NCBI RefSeq assembly: GCF_034931005.1
Contig: NZ_JAYGIN010000027.1
Span: 36,520-100,519, forward strand
Direction of reading: 5' to 3'
Source: Arcicella sp034931005
GTDB taxonomy: Bacteria > Bacteroidota > Bacteroidia > Cytophagales > Spirosomataceae
DNA length: 64,000 bases
The position numbers and the translations under genes were made by a program. Of the stretch, positions 25,543 through 34,813 are shown piece after piece; the stretch's first letter is position 1; each line of letters begins with the position of its first letter. Below the pieces are notes generated by a model. It did not search any database, was not told the DNA's origin, and worked only from the letters and a program-made list of their open reading frames with translations.

Positions 25543-26250
25543 TTAGCTTATTTCTAATTTTGATAAATATTCTTTGGTATCATTGAAAATTTTATATAGT
25601 CTTAGACGAAGTGGCTCGTGAGTATTTACTTCATAAACATCAAGATGATACTGGTACCATTTTAAGAAATCTTCATACCTTGAATCTTTACAATATTTCA
25701 TAATAAACATTCTTCGTAATATACATCTTGTATCTCCTCCAATGATTGGTATTTTAAAGAAATCTGCCATTGTTCCTGTATATCCTACTCCTTCTTTATA
25801 AGGCATATCATTTGCCAAAATTTCTTGATTGATGGTCTGCAAATCACTGTATTTTTCAAAAAAAGGAATTGCTGTTGTTTCCATATATTCTTTTATGATT
25901 TCGGATAATCCAATTACATGATTATCATTGTGTAATTCTAAATTAATTTGAATGGACAACAGTTCTCGTTTAATTGTTTTACTATTTTTTAATAAAAATT
26001 TCTTCTCCGAATCCAATTTATCAAAACAATAAATCTCATGTAAAGGATTTTCAATAAGACTGAATGAAATTGTTGGAAATATACTTTTTACTTCAACTGT
26101 CTCATATGTATTAATCAACAAGAAAATCTTGTATGTGTAAAGTTTTGTTTTCTTCACTAATGAAATGTCAGCATCTATCTTGAAACCGTTTTTAGTAAGA
26201 TATTCCCTTAAATAAATATTTAAAATTTCTTTTAATTCTTTCTTATTCAT
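25543..26250 (-). CDS. Hypothetical protein
   Basis: I do not recognise this protein. From the ATG at 26250 it has 235 residues, beginning MNKKELKEILNIYLREYLTKNGF; an in-frame GTG at 26283 would add 11 residues with no similarity to a signal peptide. It has no membrane segment. The sequence is Lys/Glu/Ile-rich and looks mixed alpha/beta. The N-terminal part resembles small proteins that pair a helix with strands carrying DISLVKKTKLYTYKIFLLIN. No catalytic motif is visible. The neighbours give no hint. Confidence 0.6.
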   Translation of the reverse strand: MNKKELKEILNIYLREYLTKNGFKIDADISLVKKTKLYTYKIFLLINTYETVEVKSIFPTISFSLIENPLHEIYCFDKLDSEKKFLLKNSKTIKRELLSIQINLELHNDNHVIGLSEIIKEYMETTAIPFFEKYSDLQTINQEILANDMPYKEGVGYTGTMADFFKIPIIGGDTRCILRRMFIMKYCKDSRYEDFLKWYQYHLDVYEVNTHEPLRLRLYKIFNDTKEYLSKLEIS

Positions 26251-26371
26251 ATTTAAAAAACTGGTTTTGTGATAGTATTTCACTTAATACGACCAAATTC
26301 ATTATTTTCCAGAAGGGTTCTAACCGTAGTTCCATCAAGAGAATATTGAGTTTTAAATACATTCTGGAACT

Positions 26372-26403
26372 GGTCGTAGGTTTAGCGAAGCGTTCCTACG
26401 ACC
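26372..26403. repeat. Palindromic repeat ggtcgtagg
   Basis: Arms 26372-26380 (ggtcgtagg) and 26395-26403 pair perfectly. The 14-base centre holds a small gc-gaa-gc hairpin. Confidence 0.7.
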
Positions 26404-26426
26404 TATAATTGGATAGAGCGTCTCGC

Positions 26427-27035
26427 TCAAACACTACGCAAAAACTCTACCTCAATTTCTTCAATCTTTTCTAATTTACCCAAAACTTGCGGAGATAATG
26501 ACGTTCTAAATTCAATCTCAATTACACATTGATTATCAAATTTTTGATTGACAATTTTCAAATCAAAATCTTTTATGACTTTCATAATATCATTCATTTG
26601 AACGTATCCGTAAGTGATTTGATAAATTTCATTGACGGTTTTCTCGATGATTTCGGCATTTACCAGAGCCTCTTCTGTTGCTGATTTATAGGCATTTATT
26701 AACCCTGGAACGCCTAAAAGTGTTCCGCCCCAATATCGCACGACAACCACTAAAATATTGGTAATTTCTTTGGATAAAAGTACATTCAAAATGGGTCGCC
26801 CTGCTGACCCCGAAGGCTCGCCGTCGTCATTTACTCTGAAATTGTTTTTATCAATCCCAATACGATACGCATAGCAAAAATGCACGGCTTTGAAATGTTC
26901 CTTTCGGAGTGGCTCAATGATGGCTTTTAACTGATTTTCATCGGTAAATGGATAGGCAAAAGCTAAGAACTTACTTCCTTTATCTTTAAAAAGTCCTTCC
27001 GAAGGGGATTTAATAGTTTGGTAAATGTCGGTCAT
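26427..27035 (-). CDS. IMPACT/YigZ family protein
   Basis: 202 residues, normal length. The signature FRVNDDGEPSGSAGRPIL is present, and VVVVRYWGGTLLGVPGLINAYKSA follows, both family hallmarks. The N-terminal domain is UPF0029-like and the C-terminal domain ferredoxin-like (DUF1949). Related eukaryotic IMPACT regulates Gcn2; the bacterial role is not settled. It is followed by no clear terminator. Confidence 0.92.
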   Translation of the reverse strand: MTDIYQTIKSPSEGLFKDKGSKFLAFAYPFTDENQLKAIIEPLRKEHFKAVHFCYAYRIGIDKNNFRVNDDGEPSGSAGRPILNVLLSKEITNILVVVVRYWGGTLLGVPGLINAYKSATEEALVNAEIIEKTVNEIYQITYGYVQMNDIMKVIKDFDLKIVNQKFDNQCVIEIEFRTSLSPQVLGKLEKIEEIEVEFLRSV

Positions 27036-27122
27036 TAATAATATTTATATATATGGCTGAGAAAAGCAAATTTAAAGAATATTCTGACCTTTTGCTTATA
27101 TTTCATAACCCTTCTAAAACTA

Positions 27123-27155
27123 AAAATGCCTCAAATCTTTCGACAGAGGCATTTT
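27123..27155. terminator. Rho-independent terminator
   Basis: A perfect 10-bp stem (27123-27132 aaaatgcctc; 27146-27155) with a 13-base loop has flanking A/T runs. It lies about 170 bases after the end of the minus-strand carbohydrate gene ending at 27324 and probably ends that transcript. Confidence 0.75.
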
Positions 27156-27156
27156 C

Positions 27157-27314
27157 AAGTAGGGGTTGGGATTTAGGAATTAGGATTTAGCATTACCACA
27201 ATCCTGATTATCAATGGCTTATGAAACTTCAAAATTAAGCTATGGTTGATTATCAGATAACAATCTGATTAACAACAACTTACAATACCAAACCCTAAAT
27301 CTTAATCCCTACTT
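27157..27314. repeat. Large imperfect inverted repeat
   Basis: The outer arms 27157-27178 (aagtaggggttgggatttag) and 27293-27314 pair at 18 of 22 positions; three of the differences are G/T pairs. An inner imperfect hairpin (27245-27276, gttgattatcagat ...) lies near the right arm. Apart from this the gap holds no feature. Confidence 0.55.
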
Positions 27315-27323
27315 ATGTATGAA

Positions 27324-28661
27324 TTAATACTTAAACACTTTTCCGCCTGTCATAACTTCTTGTGTTTTCTCATCGAAAGTTACTCTTTGACCTGTACGGT
27401 ATGCTGCATTTGCCATAATAGTGGCAATTGAGTGCTGATAACCTGCTTCAATTGGAGCGTTTGGCGTTTTACGTGAACGAATACAATCCATCCAGTTTTT
27501 GATGTGAGCCGTTGTCAATTGGTCATAACCAGTATTGGCGTTTGTCTCAATTTTTGTCACTTCGCTCAACTTAATTTTTTCCAAAAGGTTCGCTTTCATG
27601 CCCATTGCTTTGGCTTCACGTTCACCTAAACCACCCGTCGGAGAGATTTCGTTAGTATCTAAGTTAATCATACCTCCATTTGAATAGTACAATTCTTTTG
27701 TTTCGCCTGCACTGTTCGAGAAACGACTTGTAAATTGTACTTGGAAGCCTTTTGTCATATCATCTAATGGGCCATAATCAAAAACTACGGTCATGGTATC
27801 TGCATTGGCACGACCATCTTGCCATTGATAAATACCTCCATTGGCAACGGCACTACGTGGATGAGGTAATCCAGAAAACCAGTGAACTGTATCAATTTGG
27901 TGAGACATCCATTGTCCAGGAATCCCTGAAGAATATGGCCAGAAAAGTCTGTATTCCAAATATTTACGTGGGTCAAATGTATCATTCGGACGGTTGATTA
28001 AGAAGCGTTTCCAGTCAATATCCGATTCTTTCAAATCTTGTGTAAGAGCTGGTCTTCTCCAACGTCCAGGTTGATTTACGTTCCAAACTAATTCAACCAT
28101 TACAATTGGTCCAAATTTGCCAGATTTAATAAAATTTTCAGCCGCAAAATAGTTTTCACCACTACGACGTTGAGAACCAATTTGTACAATTTTACCCGAT
28201 TTTTTAACGGCATTTAAAACTGCACGATTATCGTCCATTGTTTCAGCCAATGGTTTTTCTGTATAACAGTCACAACCTGCTTGAACAGCCTCAATGGTAT
28301 GAATTGCGTGTTGAAAATCAGCCGTTGAAAGCATTACAGCATCTACCGATTTAGAAGCATATAATTCATCATTATTACGGTATAATTTAACATCTGAACC
28401 TAACGCCTTGTCGATAAATGCTTTACCTTCATCTCTACGGCGATTCCAAATATCTGATAAACCTACCATTTCAAAATTCATTTCTTTCTGAAATTGTTTG
28501 AATGGAGGAATATGTGAAGACTTGAAACGGTCAGAAAAACCAACGCAAGCAACACGTACACGGTCGTTTGAGCCAATGATTTTTCCATAAGATTTAGCAG
28601 AAAAACCCGTAGCCAGTCCTGCTAAAACCGTACTTTTTACAAAATCTCTTCTTGTTGTCAT
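27324..28661 (-). CDS. Tat-exported Gfo/Idh/MocA family oxidoreductase
   Basis: 445 residues. The N-terminus TTRRDFVKSTVLAGLATGF is a twin-arginine signal, so the protein is exported folded, presumably with bound nicotinamide cofactor. The Rossmann start reads VRVACVGFSDRF, and the conserved EKPLAETM carries the family lysine. The C-terminal domain includes HQIDTVHWFSGLPHPRSA. Periplasmic members oxidise or reduce sugars; in 3-keto-glycoside pathways they oxidise C3 of glucosides. It is the third gene on the minus strand after DUF1080 and GH3 genes, separated by 51 and 130 bases, so one operon is likely. Confidence 0.9.
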   Translation of the reverse strand: MTTRRDFVKSTVLAGLATGFSAKSYGKIIGSNDRVRVACVGFSDRFKSSHIPPFKQFQKEMNFEMVGLSDIWNRRRDEGKAFIDKALGSDVKLYRNNDELYASKSVDAVMLSTADFQHAIHTIEAVQAGCDCYTEKPLAETMDDNRAVLNAVKKSGKIVQIGSQRRSGENYFAAENFIKSGKFGPIVMVELVWNVNQPGRWRRPALTQDLKESDIDWKRFLINRPNDTFDPRKYLEYRLFWPYSSGIPGQWMSHQIDTVHWFSGLPHPRSAVANGGIYQWQDGRANADTMTVVFDYGPLDDMTKGFQVQFTSRFSNSAGETKELYYSNGGMINLDTNEISPTGGLGEREAKAMGMKANLLEKIKLSEVTKIETNANTGYDQLTTAHIKNWMDCIRSRKTPNAPIEAGYQHSIATIMANAAYRTGQRVTFDEKTQEVMTGGKVFKY

Positions 28662-28712
28662 TTTTCTATTTTTTGCTGATTTTAATAAAGTTAAATATTG
28701 TGTTTTGATATT

Positions 28713-30716
28713 CTAATACCCCAATCCATCACCTGCTTTAAACAAAGCATAACCTTTGGGTTTCATAAAACCTGGTACATCTGACTGGTTTTCCATCACG
28801 ACTTTTCTTGATGTTGGCGTGCTAAATGGCATTTTTCCAGTTGGATTATACGCTCCTGTTACCACATCTAAAATCGCATCAGTTGTTGTTCCGAAGGTTG
28901 CCAAGACCGTTTTCACATTCGGATTATCCACTTCATCAATCACCCACGGACTTGTATAATTGACAATCATTACCGTTGGTTTGTGATAAGTTGTTTCGTT
29001 TACGTGTCCGATGTCAATTTTGTTTTTTGATAATTGCAATTCAATCGGGCTTCCATTTGAACTAAACAAACTTCCACCGTTTGGAGTCAACCAAAGAATT
29101 ACCATATCGGCTTCTTCCTTCGTAGAAACAAACTCTAAATTCCATTTATTGACCTCTGGTTTGAAAGTTTTTGCGGGCGTTTTTGTCTTACCATCGTCAA
29201 AATAAGTCTCAAAATACACTTTTGTCTTTGGAGCAATTGGTAATACTTTAGCGTCATTTCTCAATAATACAATTGATTTACGCATCGCCAAATTTCCTTT
29301 TTCTTGAAAATCTGCATTTCCAACCATTTTCACGGCTGCATCAACATCCACATAAGGGTTTTCAAACAAACCTAAATCAAATTTTTCTTTCAATAAACGA
29401 GCAATTGATTCATTAATTCTTGCTTCTGTAACCAATCCTTTTTTTACGGTTTCAAGTAGCATGGTTGGGTCGGCACCGCCAGAAAAAATATCTACCCCTG
29501 CCTCCAATGCTTTTTGATAACGTTGTAAAATTGTCAAATTTTCAACGCCCCAAGGCATCATGTCAATAGGCCCCGTATCAGAATTTACAATTCCTTTGAA
29601 GCCCAATTGTTTTCTCAATAAATCTTGAATAATGGCTTTGTTATAAGAAAAACCAACTTCTTCCATGTTCTTATCTTTCGGAGCTGAATAATAAGGCATG
29701 ATTGAAGACGTTCCTGCATTGATTGCCGCAATAAATGGTTTCACGTGATAGTCAAACATTCCACCTGGGTAATGAGCATTTTTTCCCCAATCAAAATGCG
29801 AATCTTGTCCGCCTACTTGTGGCCCTCCGCCTGGAAAATGCTTGGTAGTCATTGCTACCGAATTTTTCCCTAATTTATCTCCTTGAAAACCCAATACAAT
29901 TTCACGAATCATGTTTGAAGTCCAATCGGCATCTTCGCCAAAAGTACCTTCAATTCTTGCCCAACGTGGTTCTGTCGATAAATCCGCCATGTACATATAG
30001 CCTTTTCGTAATCCTACGGCAGACCATTCTTTGGCGGCAATTTCGGCAAATTCACGAGTGAGTTTTAAATCTCTCATGGCTGATAAACCTAATTCACCTG
30101 GCCATTTTGAGAAAACTGTTGTACCTACACTCAAACCAATCGAAGCATCAGCCGTAATGTGATTTCGTGGATTTGATGCTACTATCGCTGGTATTCCCAA
30201 TCGAGAAGTTTCACACAAGGCTTGCAAATTATTCGACCATTCTGCCAAAACTTTAGCACTGGTATTGGCTCTCAGAATAAAATGGCGAAGATTATACGTC
30301 ATAACCCCTTTGGTAGTTCCTGCCGCACCCATATTTGGCACTGCCAAAGGTTTGCGGGTAAACATATTGATGGGTTGCATCAAATCTTCTTCATTGAATC
30401 CACTCGTAATTTCAGTTTTAGGAGCATTTTGCTGAAACGAAAAATCGCCTGCCAAACGGCTCGTACTGATAAGCATAAACCCAATTTTTTCCTCAATAGT
30501 CATTTGAGCAATCAGGTCTTGAATTCTTGTTTCTTGTGGTAAACGCCAATCTTCGTATTTATCCAGTTTACCGTTTTTATTTAAGTCTTTAAATTCTAAT
30601 CCACTCTTTTTCAATATTTTAGCAGAACGAGAACCTAATTGTGGCTGTGCTAATTTCTGAGCATTCAGCTCAAATGTCAGCAAGCTAATGAGCAATAATA
30701 TATTTTTTGCTTTCAT
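28713..30716 (-). CDS. Glycoside hydrolase family 3, beta-glucosidase-like
   Basis: 667 residues with signal peptide (about 1-19). A short EF-hand-like loop DLNKNGKLDKYED (44-56) precedes the (beta/alpha)8 domain. The conserved KHFPGGG (292-298) binds substrate, and the catalytic nucleophile is Asp380 in GIVNSDTGPID. The second alpha/beta sandwich domain starts about 500 and ends in GKMPFSTPTSRK. GH3 enzymes release terminal beta-linked glucose from the non-reducing end. It acts in the periplasm or at the surface. The partner genes point to glucoside breakdown. Confidence 0.9.
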   Translation of the reverse strand: MKAKNILLLISLLTFELNAQKLAQPQLGSRSAKILKKSGLEFKDLNKNGKLDKYEDWRLPQETRIQDLIAQMTIEEKIGFMLISTSRLAGDFSFQQNAPKTEITSGFNEEDLMQPINMFTRKPLAVPNMGAAGTTKGVMTYNLRHFILRANTSAKVLAEWSNNLQALCETSRLGIPAIVASNPRNHITADASIGLSVGTTVFSKWPGELGLSAMRDLKLTREFAEIAAKEWSAVGLRKGYMYMADLSTEPRWARIEGTFGEDADWTSNMIREIVLGFQGDKLGKNSVAMTTKHFPGGGPQVGGQDSHFDWGKNAHYPGGMFDYHVKPFIAAINAGTSSIMPYYSAPKDKNMEEVGFSYNKAIIQDLLRKQLGFKGIVNSDTGPIDMMPWGVENLTILQRYQKALEAGVDIFSGGADPTMLLETVKKGLVTEARINESIARLLKEKFDLGLFENPYVDVDAAVKMVGNADFQEKGNLAMRKSIVLLRNDAKVLPIAPKTKVYFETYFDDGKTKTPAKTFKPEVNKWNLEFVSTKEEADMVILWLTPNGGSLFSSNGSPIELQLSKNKIDIGHVNETTYHKPTVMIVNYTSPWVIDEVDNPNVKTVLATFGTTTDAILDVVTGAYNPTGKMPFSTPTSRKVVMENQSDVPGFMKPKGYALFKAGDGLGY

Positions 30717-30749
30717 TTTGTTAGTGGTTTTTACGTGTTGAAAAGTATT

Positions 30750-30844
30750 GTAGGACAGGTTTCTAACCTGTTTTAATAAATGCTGACAAATTAAAATCTG
30801 TTCTACAATTTCCTAAACTAAGACAGGTTGGAAACCTGTCCTAC
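30750..30844. repeat. Nested palindromic repeat (GTAGGACAGGTT family)
   Basis: Exact 12-base outer arms gtaggacaggtt (30750-30761) and aacctgtcctac (30833-30844) enclose two smaller hairpins: 30755-30771 (acaggtt-tct-aacctgt) and 30822-30840 (gacaggtt-gga-aacctgtc). The right half matches 5375-5397. The core acaggtt-nnn-aacctgt matches in-frame palindromes in the giant gene. It lies between the GH3 and DUF1080 genes. Confidence 0.85.
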
Positions 30845-30846
30845 GC

Positions 30847-32226
30847 TTACTTCAACTCTCTAATTTTCAGGTTCTTGAACGAAACATTATTTCCATGGTC
30901 TTGCAAAAGGATATTTCCTTTATCGCCAGCCCCAAAACCTTGATATTTTTCGTATTTTGAACGTGCCACTAAAGCATTGAAAATGTTACTTTTACGCTCA
31001 TACTCAATTACTTTGAAGCCATTTAACCAATGCTGAACGGTATTATTTGGAAGCACCACAATACGTCCTTGATTCCAGTCACCAATTTTTCTAACAAAAC
31101 GTCTGTCCATTTTCAAATCTTTGTCGATTTTATAAGAAGGAATCAAATCATAAAGACTTGCCAAAGTACGGTTACCAACTGCTCCCATTTTGGCATCTGG
31201 GTGTTTTTCATCGTCTAAAACTTGGAATTCTAAACCAATACCTGATTTACCATTTGAATCAAAAGCTTCATTTACGAAATATTTTACGCCTGAATTTGCC
31301 CCGTCTGTCAGTTTAAATTCAAATGTCATTTCAAATGCTCCGTATTGTTGGTCTGTCACAATATCGTTACCAGTTTCAGAACCATCAGATGGACTTACAT
31401 TAATCATTCCGTCAATTACTGACCAATGTTGTTTTGGCATTTCTGTACCATGAACGGCACGCCAACCTGTAAAATCTTTGCCGTTAAAAAGCATTTTGAA
31501 ACCTTGTGCTTTTTCTTGTTCTGAAAGGTTATTCAACACTAAATTCACCACAGGGCAATTATCAAGCGGACTTGGCTTCAAGTTTTCAGTTTGGATTTTA
31601 ATATTTTTCCAACGGATTTTCATGCCTTCTTTCATCGGGCCATAAATAGAATGAACTTGTAAAGCGATGAAACCTTTGGCTGTCATATCATCAATTAAAT
31701 GAGCCGTTGGTACGCCATTTATCCATGTGCGAATGGTACTTCCGATGGCTTCAATGCGATATTTATTCCATTGTCCTACGGGCTTGAAAGCCTTTTTTCC
31801 TTCTGGGTTGATATTTGGAATGTATAACCAATCACGTCTTCCTTCGTCATAAATTGCTCCTGACCAAGCTCTTTCAGATGGGTCAACTTCCATTTGGTAG
31901 CCATGCACACGTCCGTTCTGATAATCAGGTTTTGATAAACTACGAAACTGAACGCCTCCATTCATGGTGTCGTCAAGTTTCAAATCTAATTCAAGGATAA
32001 AATCGCCGTATTCTTGTTCTGTTGTTAAGAATGAATTGGGTGTTTCTTTTACCGTTGTTCCTACGATTTCCCCATTTTGGACTTCGTAAAGGGCTTTTCC
32101 GCCTAATTGTTTCCAACCTTTTAGGGTTTTTCCGTCAAAAAGGCTCGTCCATTTTTCTTTTTGGGCAAAAGTTGAAGCAGATAAAGCACAGATTAACAGA
32201 AGCGTTTTAAAAAAATATTGTTTCAT
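30847..32226 (-). CDS. Two-domain DUF1080 (3-keto-disaccharide hydrolase family) protein
   Basis: 459 residues with signal peptide (about 1-21, ASTFAQK). Two DUF1080 concanavalin-like domains are present: first about 25-212, starting WTSLFDGKTLKGWKQLGG, and second about 235-455, starting FKMLFNGKDFTGWRAVHG. Each has the family patterns G-Q-F-R or GVKYFVNE and GxxxEFQVLDDEKHPDA. The family includes enzymes that cleave 3-keto-glycosides, but many members are uncharacterised. It is upstream of GH3 and Gfo/Idh genes on the same strand and probably acts with them outside the cytoplasm. Confidence 0.88.
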   Translation of the reverse strand: MKQYFFKTLLLICALSASTFAQKEKWTSLFDGKTLKGWKQLGGKALYEVQNGEIVGTTVKETPNSFLTTEQEYGDFILELDLKLDDTMNGGVQFRSLSKPDYQNGRVHGYQMEVDPSERAWSGAIYDEGRRDWLYIPNINPEGKKAFKPVGQWNKYRIEAIGSTIRTWINGVPTAHLIDDMTAKGFIALQVHSIYGPMKEGMKIRWKNIKIQTENLKPSPLDNCPVVNLVLNNLSEQEKAQGFKMLFNGKDFTGWRAVHGTEMPKQHWSVIDGMINVSPSDGSETGNDIVTDQQYGAFEMTFEFKLTDGANSGVKYFVNEAFDSNGKSGIGLEFQVLDDEKHPDAKMGAVGNRTLASLYDLIPSYKIDKDLKMDRRFVRKIGDWNQGRIVVLPNNTVQHWLNGFKVIEYERKSNIFNALVARSKYEKYQGFGAGDKGNILLQDHGNNVSFKNLKIRELK

Positions 32227-32560
32227 ATTTAACTATAGTTTTTGATTTATCAGAAAAAGTCAACAACTACATTTTTATACTTTGAATATATTAAATATTA
32301 ATTTTATAAGTCAAATTTTCATAGAATTGAAGATAATATAGTACCGTACTGTATGCTTTACCCTCAATTCCACTGGTAAAAATCACATAAAAAACTCAGT
32401 ATTAACCCTTAAAATTATCCTTCTTATTTACAGGACAGAGTTTAATATCCTTTTACGTAATTTTAAAATGTTATTATTTCATTTCTAAATTTGTCCAAAC
32501 GAGAACCGTTATTTTTATCGGAAAAACTCATTTCAATATTTAAAAAACTAATCAAAAACA
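32227..32560. other. Divergent promoter region without recognisable gene
   Basis: The 334 bases between the divergent DUF1080 and aldo/keto reductase genes are strongly AT-rich. A TTTG at 32490-32493 with TATTTTTA at 32510-32517 could be part of a promoter for the plus-strand genes, but neither the -7 box nor the spacing is canonical. I see no repeat or RNA gene. Confidence 0.4.
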
Positions 32561-33565
32561 ATGACTTATTTAGCAAATCCTGCTCGCTACGACTCAATGG
32601 AATACCGCCGTTGTGGCAATAGTGGCTTAAAACTTCCTGCCATTTCGTTGGGACTTTGGCACAACTTCGGGGGTGTTGATGTATTTGAAAACTACCGTGA
32701 CATTCTTCGTACTGCTTTCGATAAAGGAATTACACATTTCGATTTAGCCAATAATTATGGCCCTCCTGCGGGTTCGGCTGAGGAAAATTTTGGGGTTATT
32801 TTCAAGAAAGATTTCACTCAATACCGTGACGAATTGATTATTTCGTCAAAAGCAGGTTACTTAATGTGGCCAGGCCCTTATGGAGAATGGGGTTCGAGAA
32901 AATATTTAATTTCAAGTTGCGACCAAAGTTTAAAACGCATGGGCTTGGATTATGTAGATATTTTCTACTCGCACCGTCCCGACCCAAACACGCCTTTGGA
33001 AGAAACTATGGGAGCATTAGACAGTATCGTTCGTCAAGGAAAAGCCCTTTATGTTGGAGTTTCCAATTATTCGGCGGAAGATACCGTAAAAGCTATCGAA
33101 ATTTTGAAAGGCTTAGGCACACCATGTTTGATTCACCAACCAAAATATTCAATGTTGGAACGTTGGGTTGAAGGGTCAACGCCTGTGGGCAGTTTAATGG
33201 ATGTTTTGGGCGATAAAGGCGTTGGTTGTATTCCATTTTCTCCTTTGGCTCAAGGACTTTTGACGAACAAATATTTAAAAGGAATTCCAGAAGGCTCACG
33301 GGCAGCACTTGCTCATGGCTTTTTGCAGGAAGGACACATTACGCCACAAGTTATTGCTAAAATTCAAAATTTGAATGACCTTGCCATTGAGCGTGGACAA
33401 ACTTTAGCACAAATGGCTTTGGCGTGGTTGCTGAAAGACCAACGTGTAACTTCAGTTTTGATTGGAGCAAGCCGTACTGCACAACTTTTAGATTCTTTGG
33501 AATGCTTAAATAACAAAGATTTCTCGCAAGAAGAATTGGTAAAAATTGAAGAAATATTGAAATAG
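32561..33565 (+). CDS. Aldo/keto reductase, YghZ-like (L-glyceraldehyde 3-phosphate reductase type)
   Basis: 334 residues. The N-terminus MTYLANPARYDSMEYRRCG and the following HFDLANNYGPPAGSAEENFG identify the YghZ branch. The AKR tetrad is visible: Asp in HFDLANNYG, Tyr in the same motif, Lys in IISSKAGY and His in IFYSHRPD. These cytosolic NADPH enzymes reduce aldehydes such as L-glyceraldehyde 3-phosphate or methylglyoxal. It is followed 70 bases later by another aldo/keto reductase. Confidence 0.92.
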   Translation: MTYLANPARYDSMEYRRCGNSGLKLPAISLGLWHNFGGVDVFENYRDILRTAFDKGITHFDLANNYGPPAGSAEENFGVIFKKDFTQYRDELIISSKAGYLMWPGPYGEWGSRKYLISSCDQSLKRMGLDYVDIFYSHRPDPNTPLEETMGALDSIVRQGKALYVGVSNYSAEDTVKAIEILKGLGTPCLIHQPKYSMLERWVEGSTPVGSLMDVLGDKGVGCIPFSPLAQGLLTNKYLKGIPEGSRAALAHGFLQEGHITPQVIAKIQNLNDLAIERGQTLAQMALAWLLKDQRVTSVLIGASRTAQLLDSLECLNNKDFSQEELVKIEEILK

Positions 33566-33630
33566 CTTTCGGCTATCAGCAATTATACATCGGCTTTGAT
33601 GCCGAAAGCTGACAGCCGAAAACCGAAAGC
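33565..33630. repeat. Intergenic inverted repeat between two aldo/keto reductase genes
   Basis: Outer arms gctttcgg (33565-33572) and ccgaaagc (33623-33630), inner arms ggctatcagc and gctgacagcc (one difference). The left arm starts at the last base of the upstream stop codon. Confidence 0.7.
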
Positions 33631-33635
33631 AAATT

Positions 33636-34622
33636 ATGAAATACAGAAAATTAGGAAAAACAGGATTTGATATATCAGAAATCAGCCTTGGAACTTGGCA
33701 AGTAGGCGGAAAATGGGGCGATGACTTCAACCATGAAACTGCCGAAGGAATTTTAAATGCAGCCGTTGATTCGGGCATTAATTTTATTGATACTGCCGAT
33801 GTTTACGGCGATGGCGAAAGTGAAAAAGCGGTCGGAAAATTTGTCAAAAGTCGTTCGGAACGAATTTTTGTGGCTACCAAATGTGGTCGTCAGCTCAATC
33901 CGCACGTAAATGAGGCATATCAACCCGCAGTTTTGAGAAAATTCGTGGAAAATAGTCTCAAAAATATGGGACTTGAAACGCTTGATTTGATTCAATTACA
34001 CTGCCCTCCTACCGAAGTTTATTATCGTCCTGAAATCTTTGAATTATTCGATAGATTGAAAGATGAAGGCAAAATTTTGAACTTAGGAATCAGCGTGGAG
34101 AAAGTGGAAGAAGCTCTGAAAGGCATTGAATACGACAATGTTACGTCGGTTCAAATTATTTTCAACGTCTTCCGTCAGCGTCCAGCCGAATTATTTTTTG
34201 AGCAAGCCCAAAAGAAAAATGTCGGAATCATTGTCCGTGTGCCTTTGGCAAGTGGTTTATTAACGGGAAAATTCTCGAAACAATCAACTTTCACGGCGGG
34301 CGACCATCGCAATTTTAATCGTAATGGAGAAATGTTCGACAAAGGCGAAACCTTTTCGGGTATTGATTACGAAACTGGATTAAATGCCGTTGAAGACTTA
34401 AAAGCTTTATTCCCGAATCAGGAAAATTTAGCTCCAGTGGCTTTACAGTGGATTTTGCAACACGAAGCCGTGAGCACCATTATTCCAGGAGCATCTCGTC
34501 CAGAACAAGTTTCTGCCAATTTAGATGCGTTAAATTTTCCTGCATTAACACAACAACAAATTGCCTATATTAATGCAGTTTACGAAAAACATATTAAAAA
34601 ATCAGTGCATCAATTGTGGTAA
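33636..34622 (+). CDS. Aldo/keto reductase
   Basis: 328 residues. The AKR barrel motifs are NFIDTADVYGDGESEKAVGKF, with Asp and Tyr, FVATKCG, with Lys, and LIQLHCPP, with His. The end region IPGASRPEQVSANLDAL is the cofactor site of the family. It is a second, only distantly similar, aldo/keto reductase after the YghZ-like gene, likely co-transcribed. The sugar or aldehyde substrate is not evident. Confidence 0.92.
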   Translation: MKYRKLGKTGFDISEISLGTWQVGGKWGDDFNHETAEGILNAAVDSGINFIDTADVYGDGESEKAVGKFVKSRSERIFVATKCGRQLNPHVNEAYQPAVLRKFVENSLKNMGLETLDLIQLHCPPTEVYYRPEIFELFDRLKDEGKILNLGISVEKVEEALKGIEYDNVTSVQIIFNVFRQRPAELFFEQAQKKNVGIIVRVPLASGLLTGKFSKQSTFTAGDHRNFNRNGEMFDKGETFSGIDYETGLNAVEDLKALFPNQENLAPVALQWILQHEAVSTIIPGASRPEQVSANLDALNFPALTQQQIAYINAVYEKHIKKSVHQLW

Positions 34623-34635
34623 ATCATTTAGTGAA

Positions 34636-34683
34636 TTAGTGATTGAGCGATTCATTCTTAAAATAATCACTCAATCACTAATC
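34636..34683. repeat. Intergenic inverted repeat
   Basis: Perfect 13-base arms attagtgattgag (34636-34648) and its complement (34671-34683), followed by degenerate copies (catttaatcactcaat). The unit resembles the repeat at 1036-1085, the one clear case of similarity between such loci. Downstream to 34813 I see no real gene. Confidence 0.7.
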
Positions 34684-34813
34684 ATTTAATCACTCAATAA
34701 TAAAATATGAAAAATATCAATCGAAACAAACCAAACTATCAATGCCCTAAACAATACCTTGTGTCTTTGTGCATTCATGGCAAATCTACCTCCCTCAACC
34801 ATACTAATCACTA

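Noticed and set aside
34707..34813. Short open frame starting MKNINRNK before the GH9 gene
   Set aside because: It ends across the GH9 start and its last part follows a repeat-like sequence (ttgtgtctttgtgcattcat); no coding signal is apparent.
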